Source: Solirubrobacteraceae bacterium (GTDB lineage Bacteria; Actinomycetota; Thermoleophilia; Solirubrobacterales; Solirubrobacteraceae). From it: DNA of 5,924 nucleotides. Shown one piece after another: positions 1 through 5,431 of this stretch (positions are counted from its first letter, which is position 1; every line of letters starts with the position of its first letter). The notes under the pieces are model-generated. The model was not told the origin of the DNA, made no database searches, and saw only the letters and a program-made list of their open reading frames with translations. Both the position numbers and the translations under genes were made by a program. Where the stretch lies: positions 1 through 5,924 of the forward strand of contig JADGIB010000229.1 of assembly GCA_019683665.1 (NCBI GenBank), written 5' to 3'.

Positions 1-15
1 CGTCAGATGTGTATA
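1..15. other. Residual Nextera/Tn5 sequencing adapter
   Basis: The bases CGTCAGATGTGTATA are identical to an internal 15-nt stretch of the Illumina Nextera read-1 transposase adapter: its last four tag bases (CGTC) followed by the first 11 bases of the 19-bp Tn5 mosaic end. The stretch is AT-rich, unlike everything after it. The match stops at base 15, and the rest of the mosaic end (AGAGACAG) is absent. The biological sequence therefore starts at about base 16, and these bases should not be translated or used as a promoter. Confidence 0.9.
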
Positions 16-16
16 T

Positions 17-403
17 GCGACCGGCGCCGTCCTCGCGCTCGCCGCCGCCGGCGTCGCCGCGCTCGCCGACGAGCTCGACGACGGCGCCGGCCACCGGGTC
101 GCGCGGCCCGCGAGCGCCGCCGCGATCGCCCCCGAGTACCGTCTCGGCATGGGGCTGCTGGAGATCGACCTGCGCGGCGTCGACCTCCCCGACGGCGTCA
201 CGCCGCTCGTCGCCCGCCTCGGCTTCGGGCAGATCCAGGTCCGCGTCGACCCCGAGGTCCGCGTCGACGCCGTCGGCGAGAGCGTCGTCCACGGCGACCT
301 CGCGCCGACCCGCCGCCCGCGGGCGCGCGACGGCGAGCCGCCCGTCCTCGCGCTCGACGCGAAGGTCGACGTCGGCGACGTGAGGGTGATCCGCGATGCG
401 TGA
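17..403 (+). CDS. LiaF-like/PspC-family membrane protein, C-terminal part (5' truncated)
   Basis: The frame is open from the contig edge to TGA at 401-403, giving 128 residues. The N-terminal part is missing. Visible residues 1-17 are the end of a hydrophobic Ala/Val/Leu membrane helix, followed by an acidic linker (DELDDG, 18-23). Residues 39-128 form the repetitive beta-strand domain typical of the C-terminus of PspC/LiaF-like proteins: EYRLGMG, then LEIDLRGVDLPDG, then an alternating run around VRVDPEVRVDAVGE, and a closing LDAKVDVGDVRVIRDA. In LiaF proteins this region acts as an envelope sensor or inhibitor of a partner histidine kinase; applying that role here is inference. Gene order supports it, since a PspC-domain kinase and a response regulator follow directly on the same strand. 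ATG at 149 lies inside the conserved domain, so it is not the true start. The missing 5' part probably carries further membrane helices and perhaps a PspC domain. Confidence 0.75.
   Translation, partial: ATGAVLALAAAGVAALADELDDGAGHRVARPASAAAIAPEYRLGMGLLEIDLRGVDLPDGVTPLVARLGFGQIQVRVDPEVRVDAVGESVVHGDLAPTRRPRARDGEPPVLALDAKVDVGDVRVIRDA
382..386 (+). promoter_or_regulatory. Shine-Dalgarno-like site before ATG 396
   Basis: GAGGG lies 9 nt upstream of ATG at 396-398, a good distance for a ribosome binding site. That ATG overlaps the stop of the upstream gene (ATGCGTGA, 396-403) but opens a frame of only 13 codons, ending at TGA 435-437. No comparable purine-rich site precedes the kinase's in-frame GTG at 434. 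The placement suggests that translation natively enters at 396. Confidence 0.5.
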
Positions 404-437
404 CCGGCCCGCCGGCCCGCCGACCGCCGCCCGGTGA
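396..437 (+). other. 13-codon open frame bridging two genes (relay or frameshift)
   Basis: ATG 396 overlaps the stop of the LiaF-like gene (ATGCGTGA). Its frame reads MRDRPAGPPTAAR and stops at TGA 435-437, which itself overlaps the kinase GTG start (GTGA, 434-437). It could be a translational-coupling relay. It could also be the true N-terminus of the kinase, split by a single missing base in the assembly, in which case the kinase would be about 13 residues longer. I do not claim it encodes a functional peptide. Confidence 0.4.
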
Positions 438-1609
438 ACCTGCCCGACCTCGAGCGCAGCGCGGCCGACCGCGTCCTCCTCGGCGTCTGCGGCAGCATCG
501 CCCGCGGCTACCGCGTCGACGCCGCGCTCGTCCGCCTCGCGTTCGCCGCGCTCGTCCTCCTCGGCGGGCTCGGGCTCGTCGCCTACGGCGCGCTCGCGCT
601 CCTCATGCCGCCCGAGCCGGCGCCGGCGCGGCCGTGGCCCGAGCGCCGCCCGACCGCGGTCGGGGTCGCCGTCCTCCTCGGCGCCGCAACGCTCGGCCTC
701 GCCGTCCGCGGGCTGCTGATCCCGCTCGGCGTCCTGCTGCCGACCGCCCTGCTCGCCGGCGGCGTCGCGCTCGTGTGGCGCCAGGTGCTCGCCGGCCGCG
801 CCGACGAGCGCCCGCAGCTGCGCGAGCTGGCCCGCCTCGGCGGCGGCCTCGCGCTGCTCGGCGGCGGCGCCTACCTGTTCCTGTCGGCCGGCAGCGACCT
901 CGCCGAGCTGTCGTCGGCCGTCGTCGCCGGGGCGATCGTCGCCGCCGGGCTCGGCCTCCTGCTCGGCCCGCGGCTCGCGCGCGCCCGCGCCGAGGCCGAG
1001 GCCGAGCGCCGCGAGCGCATCCGCAGCGAGGAGCGCGCCCGCGTCGCCGCCCGCCTGCACGACTCGGTGCTGCAGACGCTCGCGCTCATCCAGCGCGTCG
1101 ACGACCCCCGGCGCGCGCAGTCGCTCGCCCGCCGCCAGGAGCGCGAGCTGCGCGCCTGGCTCTACGGCGGCGAGGGCGCCGGCGACGGCGCGGGCGGCGA
1201 GACGCTGGCCGGCGCGCTGCGCGCCGCCGCCGCCGACGTCGAGGAGCACTACGGGGTCGCCGTCGACCTCGTCCAGCCCAGCGACGCGCCGCTCGACGAC
1301 GGCCTGGCCGCGCTCGCGGCCGCCGCGCGGGAGGCGATGACGAACGCCGGCCGCCACGCCGGCGTCGAGCGCATCGCCGTGCTCGCGGGGGTGACCGCGG
1401 CCGCGGGGTCGGTGGGGGGGCGCGCCCGCGGCGCCGGCTGCGCCCGCGCCGCGGGCGCCGACGACCGCCACGGCGTGCGCGAGTCGATCGTCGGGCGGAT
1501 GGCCCGCGCCGGCGGGCGCGCGACGATCGTCACCGCGCCCGGGGAGGGGACCGAGGTCGAGCTCACGCTGCCGCGCCGGGCCGCCGCGCGGGAGGATGCC
1601 GGGTCATGA
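434..1609 (+). CDS. PspC-domain sensor histidine kinase with altered ATP-binding G1 box
   Basis: This membrane sensor kinase (391 residues from GTG 434) would phosphorylate the response regulator downstream. A PspC domain spans about residues 6-60 (RVLLGVCGSIARGYRVD and the first membrane helix). Further hydrophobic helices lie near 74-117 and 134-178, followed by a charged, probably coiled linker (180-203). The HisKA_3 dimerisation/phosphoacceptor motif is ARLHDSVLQTLALIQ with H209. The HATPase domain has its N box at REAMTNAGRHAG (N304) and a late HGVRESIVGRM motif (346-356), ending in GEGTEVELTLP. Between these, residues 319-341 lack the usual DRGxGFD G1 box and read RARGAGCARAA, so the metal/ATP-binding acidic residues are missing. 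The stop overlaps the regulator's start (ATGA). The start is uncertain: GTG 434 is the first in-frame start after the previous gene's stop, but ATG 396 has the better ribosome site in another frame. The architecture resembles EsrS/LiaS-type envelope-stress kinases. Confidence 0.85.
   Translation: MNLPDLERSAADRVLLGVCGSIARGYRVDAALVRLAFAALVLLGGLGLVAYGALALLMPPEPAPARPWPERRPTAVGVAVLLGAATLGLAVRGLLIPLGVLLPTALLAGGVALVWRQVLAGRADERPQLRELARLGGGLALLGGGAYLFLSAGSDLAELSSAVVAGAIVAAGLGLLLGPRLARARAEAEAERRERIRSEERARVAARLHDSVLQTLALIQRVDDPRRAQSLARRQERELRAWLYGGEGAGDGAGGETLAGALRAAAADVEEHYGVAVDLVQPSDAPLDDGLAALAAAAREAMTNAGRHAGVERIAVLAGVTAAAGSVGGRARGAGCARAAGADDRHGVRESIVGRMARAGGRATIVTAPGEGTEVELTLPRRAAAREDAGS
1388..1456 (+). 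other. Anomalous ultra-GC patch across the kinase G1 box
   Basis: Only five bases in 1388-1456 are A or T (1392, 1394, 1409, 1413, 1439), and 1414-1420 is seven G in a row. Reading 1407, 1415, 1419, 1440 and 1455 as T, and 1425 and 1443 as A, gives codons for V, W, V, F, V, D and D. That restores a canonical VSVWVRDRGAGFDRAAV motif in frame. The flanking kinase sequence is normal, so the anomaly is local. Confidence 0.55.
1590..1595 (+). promoter_or_regulatory. Ribosome binding site of the response regulator
   Basis: GGGAGG inside the 3' end of the kinase gene ends 10 nt before ATG 1606. It fixes the regulator start at the ATGA overlap and shows that the two genes are translated from one message with local re-initiation. 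Confidence 0.7.
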
Positions 1610-2256
1610 ACGTGCCGCTGCGCCGGGTCGTGATCGTCGACGACCACGAGATCTTCCGGGCCGGGCTGCGCGCCGGGCTGGGCCCGACCGTCCGCGTCGT
1701 GGGGGAGGCCGGGACCGTCGAGGCGGCCGTGCCGCTCATCCGCGCCGAGGACCCCGACGTCGTCCTCCTCGACGTCCACCTGCCCGACGGCGGCGGCCAC
1801 GCGGTCATCGCGCCCGTCCACGCCGAGCGGCCCGGCGTCCGCTTCCTGGCCCTGTCGGTCTCCGACGCCCCCGAGGACGTCATCGCCACGATCCGCGCCG
1901 GCGCGCGCGGGTACGTGACGAAGTCGATCTCGCCCGCCGACCTCGTCGACGCGATCCACCGCGTCGCCGACGGCGACGCCGTCTTCTCGCCGTGGCTGGC
2001 CGGGTTCGTGCTCGACGCGTTCACCGGCGGCGAGGCGCCCGCCGCGGCCGCCGACCCCGAGCTCGACCAGCTCACCGCCCGCGAGCAGGACGTCCTGCTC
2101 CTCATCGCCCGCGGCTACACGTACAAGGAGATCGCCGCCCGCCTGCACCTGTCGGTCAAGACGGTCGAGACGCACGTCTCCAACGTCCTGCGCAAGCTCC
2201 AGCTCACGAACCGCCACGAGCTGACCCGCTGGGCGGCGCAGCGGCGGATGATCTGA
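1606..2256 (+). CDS. NarL/FixJ-family response regulator (REC + LuxR-type HTH)
   Basis: This is a DNA-binding response regulator of 216 residues, the usual length for the family. The receiver domain occupies about residues 7-123: the acidic pair D12-D13 in VVIVDDHEIFR, phosphoacceptor D56 in VVLLDVHLPDG, switch residue S84, and conserved K106 in GYVTKSI. A linker rich in Ala/Pro/Glu (about 141-152) leads to a GerE/LuxR helix-turn-helix at about 154-206, with LTAREQDVLLLIARG, EIAARLHLSVKTVETHVSNVLRKL and a final NRHEL. All key residues are intact, in contrast to the damaged kinase upstream. The start is ATG within the ATGA overlap, preceded by a strong GGAGG. Its cognate kinase is almost certainly the adjacent PspC-domain protein. 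Target promoters are unknown; by analogy with LiaR/EsrR it would control cell-envelope stress genes, possibly its own operon. Its last 53 nt overlap the convergent HAD gene. Confidence 0.95.
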   Translation: MNVPLRRVVIVDDHEIFRAGLRAGLGPTVRVVGEAGTVEAAVPLIRAEDPDVVLLDVHLPDGGGHAVIAPVHAERPGVRFLALSVSDAPEDVIATIRAGARGYVTKSISPADLVDAIHRVADGDAVFSPWLAGFVLDAFTGGEAPAAAADPELDQLTAREQDVLLLIARGYTYKEIAARLHLSVKTVETHVSNVLRKLQLTNRHELTRWAAQRRMI

Positions 2257-2875
2257 CCGCCGGCCCGAGGAGCGCCTCGAGCGCCGCGATCGTCTCGTCG
2301 GCCCGGACGTGGCGGACGGTCGCCATGCCGAGCGCGGCCGCCGGCTTCAGGTTGCCGCCGAGGTCGTCGACGAACACGCAGCGCTCGGGCGGGACGCCGA
2401 TCCGCTGCGCGCCGAGCGCGTAGATCGCCGGGTCCGGCTTGCGCAGCCCGACCTCGGAGGAGATGACCGTCGCGTCGAACAGGCCGTCGGGGAGGACGTC
2501 GTAGGCGGTCGCGTCGCCCCACGAGTTCGACACGAGCCCAGTCCGCACCCCGGCCGCGCGGACGCGGCGCACGGCGGCGATCATCGCCGGGTCGGGCCGG
2601 AGCTCGGCGAACAGGCGCCGCGGCAGGTCGGTCGCGTCGGCCAGCCCGAGCCGCTCGCCGAGCGCGGCCGAGAACGCCGCCGGGTCCAGTCGGCCCGTCT
2701 CGAGGTCCTCGAGCAGCCGCCGCGCCCGCGGGTCGGCCCGGAACGCGTCGCGCAGCGCGCCGGCGTCCAGGCCCTCGGCCCGGCAGAAGGCCGCGAACGA
2801 GGCGAACACGCTCGTCGTCAGGACGCCGCCGAAGTCGACGAGCAGGCCGTCGCGGCGGCCCGGCTCACCCGCCAC
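2204..2875 (-). CDS. HAD-superfamily hydrolase (ACAD10/epoxide-hydrolase-N-like)
   Basis: This is a predicted cytosolic phosphatase-type hydrolase of 223 residues. Motif I is LLVDFGGVLT with nucleophile D14; the usual second Asp two residues later is Gly (G16), a variant also seen in YihX-like and ACAD10-type HADs. A helical cap fills about 22-90. Motif II is LVSNSWG (S116), motif III is GLRKPDPAIY (K146), and motif IV is CVFVDDLGGNL (D170, D171). The fold ends near residue 205. The remaining tail (about 18 residues, Ala/Ser/Gly-rich) is encoded in the overlap with the convergent response regulator and looks like read-through to the first available stop. GTG 2875 is chosen because GGAGG (2885-2889) sits 9 nt upstream. 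The gene overlaps the end of the phosphotransferase gene by 11 nt (2865-2875), so the two are co-translated. The substrate is unknown. Partnership with a kinase suggests a phosphorylated acyl or small-molecule intermediate; this is inference. Confidence 0.9.
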   Translation of the reverse strand: MAGEPGRRDGLLVDFGGVLTTSVFASFAAFCRAEGLDAGALRDAFRADPRARRLLEDLETGRLDPAAFSAALGERLGLADATDLPRRLFAELRPDPAMIAAVRRVRAAGVRTGLVSNSWGDATAYDVLPDGLFDATVISSEVGLRKPDPAIYALGAQRIGVPPERCVFVDDLGGNLKPAAALGMATVRHVRADETIAALEALLGPAVRSSAAAPPSGSARGGS

Positions 2876-3947
2876 GGGCGACCGCCTCCGCCCGCCGCGC
2901 CAGCTCGACGACCCCGTCGCCGAACGCCTTCAGGTACGGGTCGTCGGTCGTGCCCGCCAGCGCGCGGCGGTAGTTGCCCTCCATGAACACGACCGCCTTC
3001 CACAGCGCGAGGGCCTGGTACCAGCGGATGTCGGTCATCGCCCGGCCCGAGCGCTCCTCGTAGCGGGCGACGAGCTCGGCCCGGGTCGGGAAGCCCGTGC
3101 GGCGGGTGACCGGCGACAGCTCGAAGCGCGTCGGCGGGTCGTCGGCCTGCACCCACATCGCCGTCAGGTAGCCGACGTCGGCGAGCGGGTCGCCGAGCGT
3201 CGCCATCTCCCAGTCGAAGATCGCCACGATCCGGGCGGGCGCGTCGTGGGCGACCATGACGTTGCCGAGCCGGTAGTCGCCGTGGACGACCGTCGCCGGC
3301 GGCGAGGCGGGCAGGTGGTCGGCCAGCCAGCGCCCGACCCGCTCGACCTCGGGCAGGTCGCGGGTGCGGTTGTGCTCCCACAGCCCGGCGAAGCGGCGCA
3401 GCTGGCGCTCGAGGTAGCCGGTCGGCCGGCCGAACCCGGTCAGGCCGGCCGCCTCCCAGTCGACGGCGTGGACCTCGACGAGCGCGTCGACGAGCTCCTC
3501 GGCCAGGCGGCGGCGCTGCCGCGGCGTGTCGAGCGCGGCGGGCAGCGCATCGGTGACGACGTGCCCGTCGACCTTCTCCATGACGTAGAACGGCGCGCCG
3601 ATCACCTCGGCGTCCTCGGCCACCGCGAGCACGGCCGGGACCCGCGCCGCCGTCGGGCCGAGCGCGCCGAGCAGCCGCGCCTCGCGGATCACGTCGTGGG
3701 CGCTCGGCGGCAGCGGGCCGCGCGGCGGGCGGCGCAGGACGACCTCGGTGCCGTCCTCGCGGCGCACGAGGCAGGTGACGTTCGAGTGGCCCTCGCCGAT
3801 CGGCTCGACGGCGACCTCCCCGGACCCGAGGCCCTGCGCGTCGAGGAACCCCCGCAGCGGCTCGAGGACGACGAGCGGCTCGCGCGCGTTGCCGGCCGCC
3901 TCCGCGTGCGTGCGGACGACGTCGTCGCCCGCGGACCCGTGGCTCAT
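2865..3947 (-). CDS. Phosphotransferase family protein (APH fold, ACAD10/11-like kinase)
   Basis: This is a soluble small-molecule kinase of 360 residues with the aminoglycoside-phosphotransferase/choline-kinase fold. The N-lobe shows a glycine-rich loop IGEGHSNVTCLV (50-61) and the basic strand VVLRRPPRGPLPPSAHDVIRE (69-89), characteristic of the ACAD10/11-type subfamily. YVMEKVDGHVV (121-131) is the hinge. The catalytic Brenner loop is VVHGDYRLGNVM (H222, D224, R226, N229), and the metal-binding motif is IFDWEMATLGDPLADVGYL (D245, E247, D253). The C-lobe ends with WYQALALWKAVVFMEGNYRR. Known relatives phosphorylate hydroxyl groups of acyl or acyl-CoA substrates: LvaA in levulinate catabolism, and animal ACAD10/11 on 4-hydroxyacids. 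It is therefore probably metabolic rather than an antibiotic-resistance enzyme. The ATG at 3947 sits just after a TAnnnT element, consistent with a leaderless message. The open frame extends further upstream, but antisense to the glycoside hydrolase. It forms an operon with the downstream HAD gene. Confidence 0.92.
   Translation of the reverse strand: MSHGSAGDDVVRTHAEAAGNAREPLVVLEPLRGFLDAQGLGSGEVAVEPIGEGHSNVTCLVRREDGTEVVLRRPPRGPLPPSAHDVIREARLLGALGPTAARVPAVLAVAEDAEVIGAPFYVMEKVDGHVVTDALPAALDTPRQRRRLAEELVDALVEVHAVDWEAAGLTGFGRPTGYLERQLRRFAGLWEHNRTRDLPEVERVGRWLADHLPASPPATVVHGDYRLGNVMVAHDAPARIVAIFDWEMATLGDPLADVGYLTAMWVQADDPPTRFELSPVTRRTGFPTRAELVARYEERSGRAMTDIRWYQALALWKAVVFMEGNYRRALAGTTDDPYLKAFGDGVVELARRAEAVARGG
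2885..2889 (-). promoter_or_regulatory. Ribosome binding site of the HAD gene
   Basis: On the minus strand GGAGG ends 9 nt before GTG 2875, inside the last codons of the phosphotransferase gene. It selects GTG as the HAD start and supports translational coupling of the pair. Confidence 0.65.
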
Positions 3948-4007
3948 GGCGCGGACGCTACCGCGCGCTCCGCAACCTCGGGCCGGCCGCGGCGTTCTAC
4001 CGGCAAG
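3948..4007. promoter_or_regulatory. 60-bp divergent intergenic region
   Basis: This spacer separates the phosphotransferase and glycoside hydrolase starts and must hold promoters for both unless transcription comes from within a gene. The minus-strand -10 is credible. For the plus strand only GTTCTAC (3994-4000), 7 nt before ATG 4008, is in the right place, and it does not match TAnnnT. No Shine-Dalgarno motif precedes either gene. Confidence 0.4.
3955..3960 (-). promoter_or_regulatory. Putative -10 element, leaderless promoter of the phosphotransferase operon
   Basis: On the minus strand TAGCGT matches the actinobacterial -10 pattern TAnnnT and ends 7 nt before ATG 3947, so transcription would begin at or next to the A of the start codon. 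No Shine-Dalgarno sequence precedes that ATG and no clear -35 is visible at 17-nt spacing. The hexamer is flanked by inverted arms GCGCGG and CCGCGC (3949-3954 and 3961-3966), which may be chance in such GC-rich DNA. Confidence 0.45.
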
Positions 4008-5423
4008 ATGCTCCGCCCGACGCTCCGCGTCGCCGCGCTGGCGTGCGCGCTCATCGCGCTGGCCGCCCCCGCCGCCGACGCCGCCCGCGACCAGTTCATG
4101 ACCTTCGAGGCCCCGCGCGACCTGCTCGACCCGGCGACGCGCCCGGCCGCGATGGACAAGATCGCCGACCTCGGCGTCGATCGCCTCCGGGTCATCCTCA
4201 CGTGGGCGAACGTCGCGCCGTCGCCGAACGCGCGCACAAAGCCGTCGGTCGACCTCACCGACCCGTCCGTCTACCGCTGGGGCGAGTACGACGCGCTGCT
4301 GGACGCGGCCAAGGCGCGCGGCTGGGCGGTGCTGCTCACCGTGTCGGGCCCGGTCCCGCGCTGGGCGACGAAGGCGCGCCGCGACAAGGTCACGAACCCG
4401 CGCCCGCAGGAGTTCGAGGCGTTCATGACCGCCGTCGGGCGCCACTACGCCGACCGGGTCGCGATCTGGTCGGTGTGGAACGAGCCCAACCACCCGGACT
4501 TCCTGCGCCCGCAGTACGACCGGCGCCGCCGCCCGGTGTCGGGGCGCCTCTACCGCAGGCTGTTCCTCGCCGCCTGGCGGGCGCTGCGCGCGACCGGCAA
4601 CGGGCGCGCCCCGCTGCTCATGGGCGAGACCGCCCCGCGCGGCACCGGCAAGGTCGTCGCGCCGCTGGCCTTCCTGCGCCAGGCGCTGTGCCTGGACCGC
4701 AGCTACCGGCGCAAGGGCCGCTGCACGAACCTCCCCGCCGACGGCTACGCCCACCACTCGTACTCGACCCGCCAGGGCCCGTTCTTCGTCCCCGAGAACC
4801 CCGACGACGTGACGATGGGCGTCGTGGACCGGCTCAACCGCGCGCTGCAGCTCGCCGCGCGCGCCGGCGTCGTCAAGGACCGGCTGCCGATCTACCTCGA
4901 CGAGTTCGGCGTGCAGTCCTACCCGGACCGGCTCCTCGGCGTGCCGCTGCGCCAGCAGCCCGAGTACTACGCGATCTCCGAGAAGCTCGCCTACGACAAC
5001 CCGCGCGTCGCCTCGTTCTCGCAGTACCTCCTGCGCGACGACCCGAAGGACACGAAGGGCGGCAGCGGGTCGCTGGCCGCCAGCGCGTTCCCGGGCTTCG
5101 AGTCCGGGCTCGAGCTCGCCAACGGGAAGCGCAAGCCCGCCTACGACGGCTTCCGCCTGCCGCTCGTCGTCCAGCTCGCCGGCCGCACCGGCGTGCGCCT
5201 GTGGGGCAAGGTCCGCCCGGCGACCGGGCCGACCGAGGCGACCATCCAGCAGCGCGACGGCCGCGGGCGGTGGCGGACGCTGCGGACGGTGACGACGGAC
5301 GCCGACGGCTACTTCCGCGCGACCGGCCGCAACCGCACGGGCCGCACGTGGCGGGTCGTGTGGACGGCGCCCGACGGGCGGACGCACACCGGCCCGCCGA
5401 TCCGGGCCTACCCGAAGCCGTGA
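4008..5423 (+). CDS. Secreted glycoside hydrolase, clan GH-A-like (cellulase-family TIM barrel)
   Basis: This 471-residue exported protein probably cleaves an extracellular polysaccharide or glycoside; the substrate is not readable from sequence. Residues 1-25 are a signal peptide: basic start MLRPTLR, hydrophobic core AALACALIALAAP, and an Ala-Asp-Ala cleavage site near 23-25. The barrel runs from about 27 to 385. Its retaining-enzyme residues are E159 in VWNEPNHP (acid/base, end of strand 4) and E299 in YLDEFGVQ (nucleophile, end of strand 7). R61 in LRVILTWANV and H250 in YAHHSYS fit other active-site positions. C228 and C239 could form a disulfide after export. From about 386, strands such as VVQLAGRTGVRLWGKV and the TDADGYFRA turn suggest an Ig-like beta-sandwich. 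I cannot choose between GH5, GH39 and an unclassified family. The start is ATG 4008, which gives a clean signal peptide; no ribosome site is visible. The phosphotransferase gene is divergent, 60 bp away. Confidence 0.85.
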   Translation: MLRPTLRVAALACALIALAAPAADAARDQFMTFEAPRDLLDPATRPAAMDKIADLGVDRLRVILTWANVAPSPNARTKPSVDLTDPSVYRWGEYDALLDAAKARGWAVLLTVSGPVPRWATKARRDKVTNPRPQEFEAFMTAVGRHYADRVAIWSVWNEPNHPDFLRPQYDRRRRPVSGRLYRRLFLAAWRALRATGNGRAPLLMGETAPRGTGKVVAPLAFLRQALCLDRSYRRKGRCTNLPADGYAHHSYSTRQGPFFVPENPDDVTMGVVDRLNRALQLAARAGVVKDRLPIYLDEFGVQSYPDRLLGVPLRQQPEYYAISEKLAYDNPRVASFSQYLLRDDPKDTKGGSGSLAASAFPGFESGLELANGKRKPAYDGFRLPLVVQLAGRTGVRLWGKVRPATGPTEATIQQRDGRGRWRTLRTVTTDADGYFRATGRNRTGRTWRVVWTAPDGRTHTGPPIRAYPKP

Positions 5424-5431
5424 GCGCCGCG

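Noticed and set aside
149..403. ATG 149 as a complete small gene start
   Set aside because: The same frame is open and protein-like upstream to the contig edge, and ATG 149 falls in the middle of the conserved domain. The gene is truncated, not small.
7..1605. Long open frame (over 500 codons) continuous with and upstream of the response regulator
   Set aside because: Its translation is a low-complexity Arg/Pro/Ala string typical of an out-of-frame reading of GC-rich DNA. The real proteins occupy another frame, and the regulator has its own start and ribosome site at 1606.
1249..2217. Minus-strand open frame of over 300 codons opposite the kinase and regulator
   Set aside because: Its composition mirrors the conserved sense genes and it shows no motif of its own, so it is a codon-bias shadow.
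2865..3947. Aminoglycoside resistance kinase
   Set aside because: The fold is shared, but the LRRPP...SAHD strand and the FDWEMATLGDPLADVGYL motif are those of the ACAD10/11-type metabolic subfamily, and its operon partner is a HAD hydrolase.
3948..5387. Upstream extension of the phosphotransferase open frame on the minus strand (about 480 extra codons)
   Set aside because: It is antisense to the glycoside hydrolase, has no recognisable domain and is Arg-rich. The APH fold is complete from ATG 3947.
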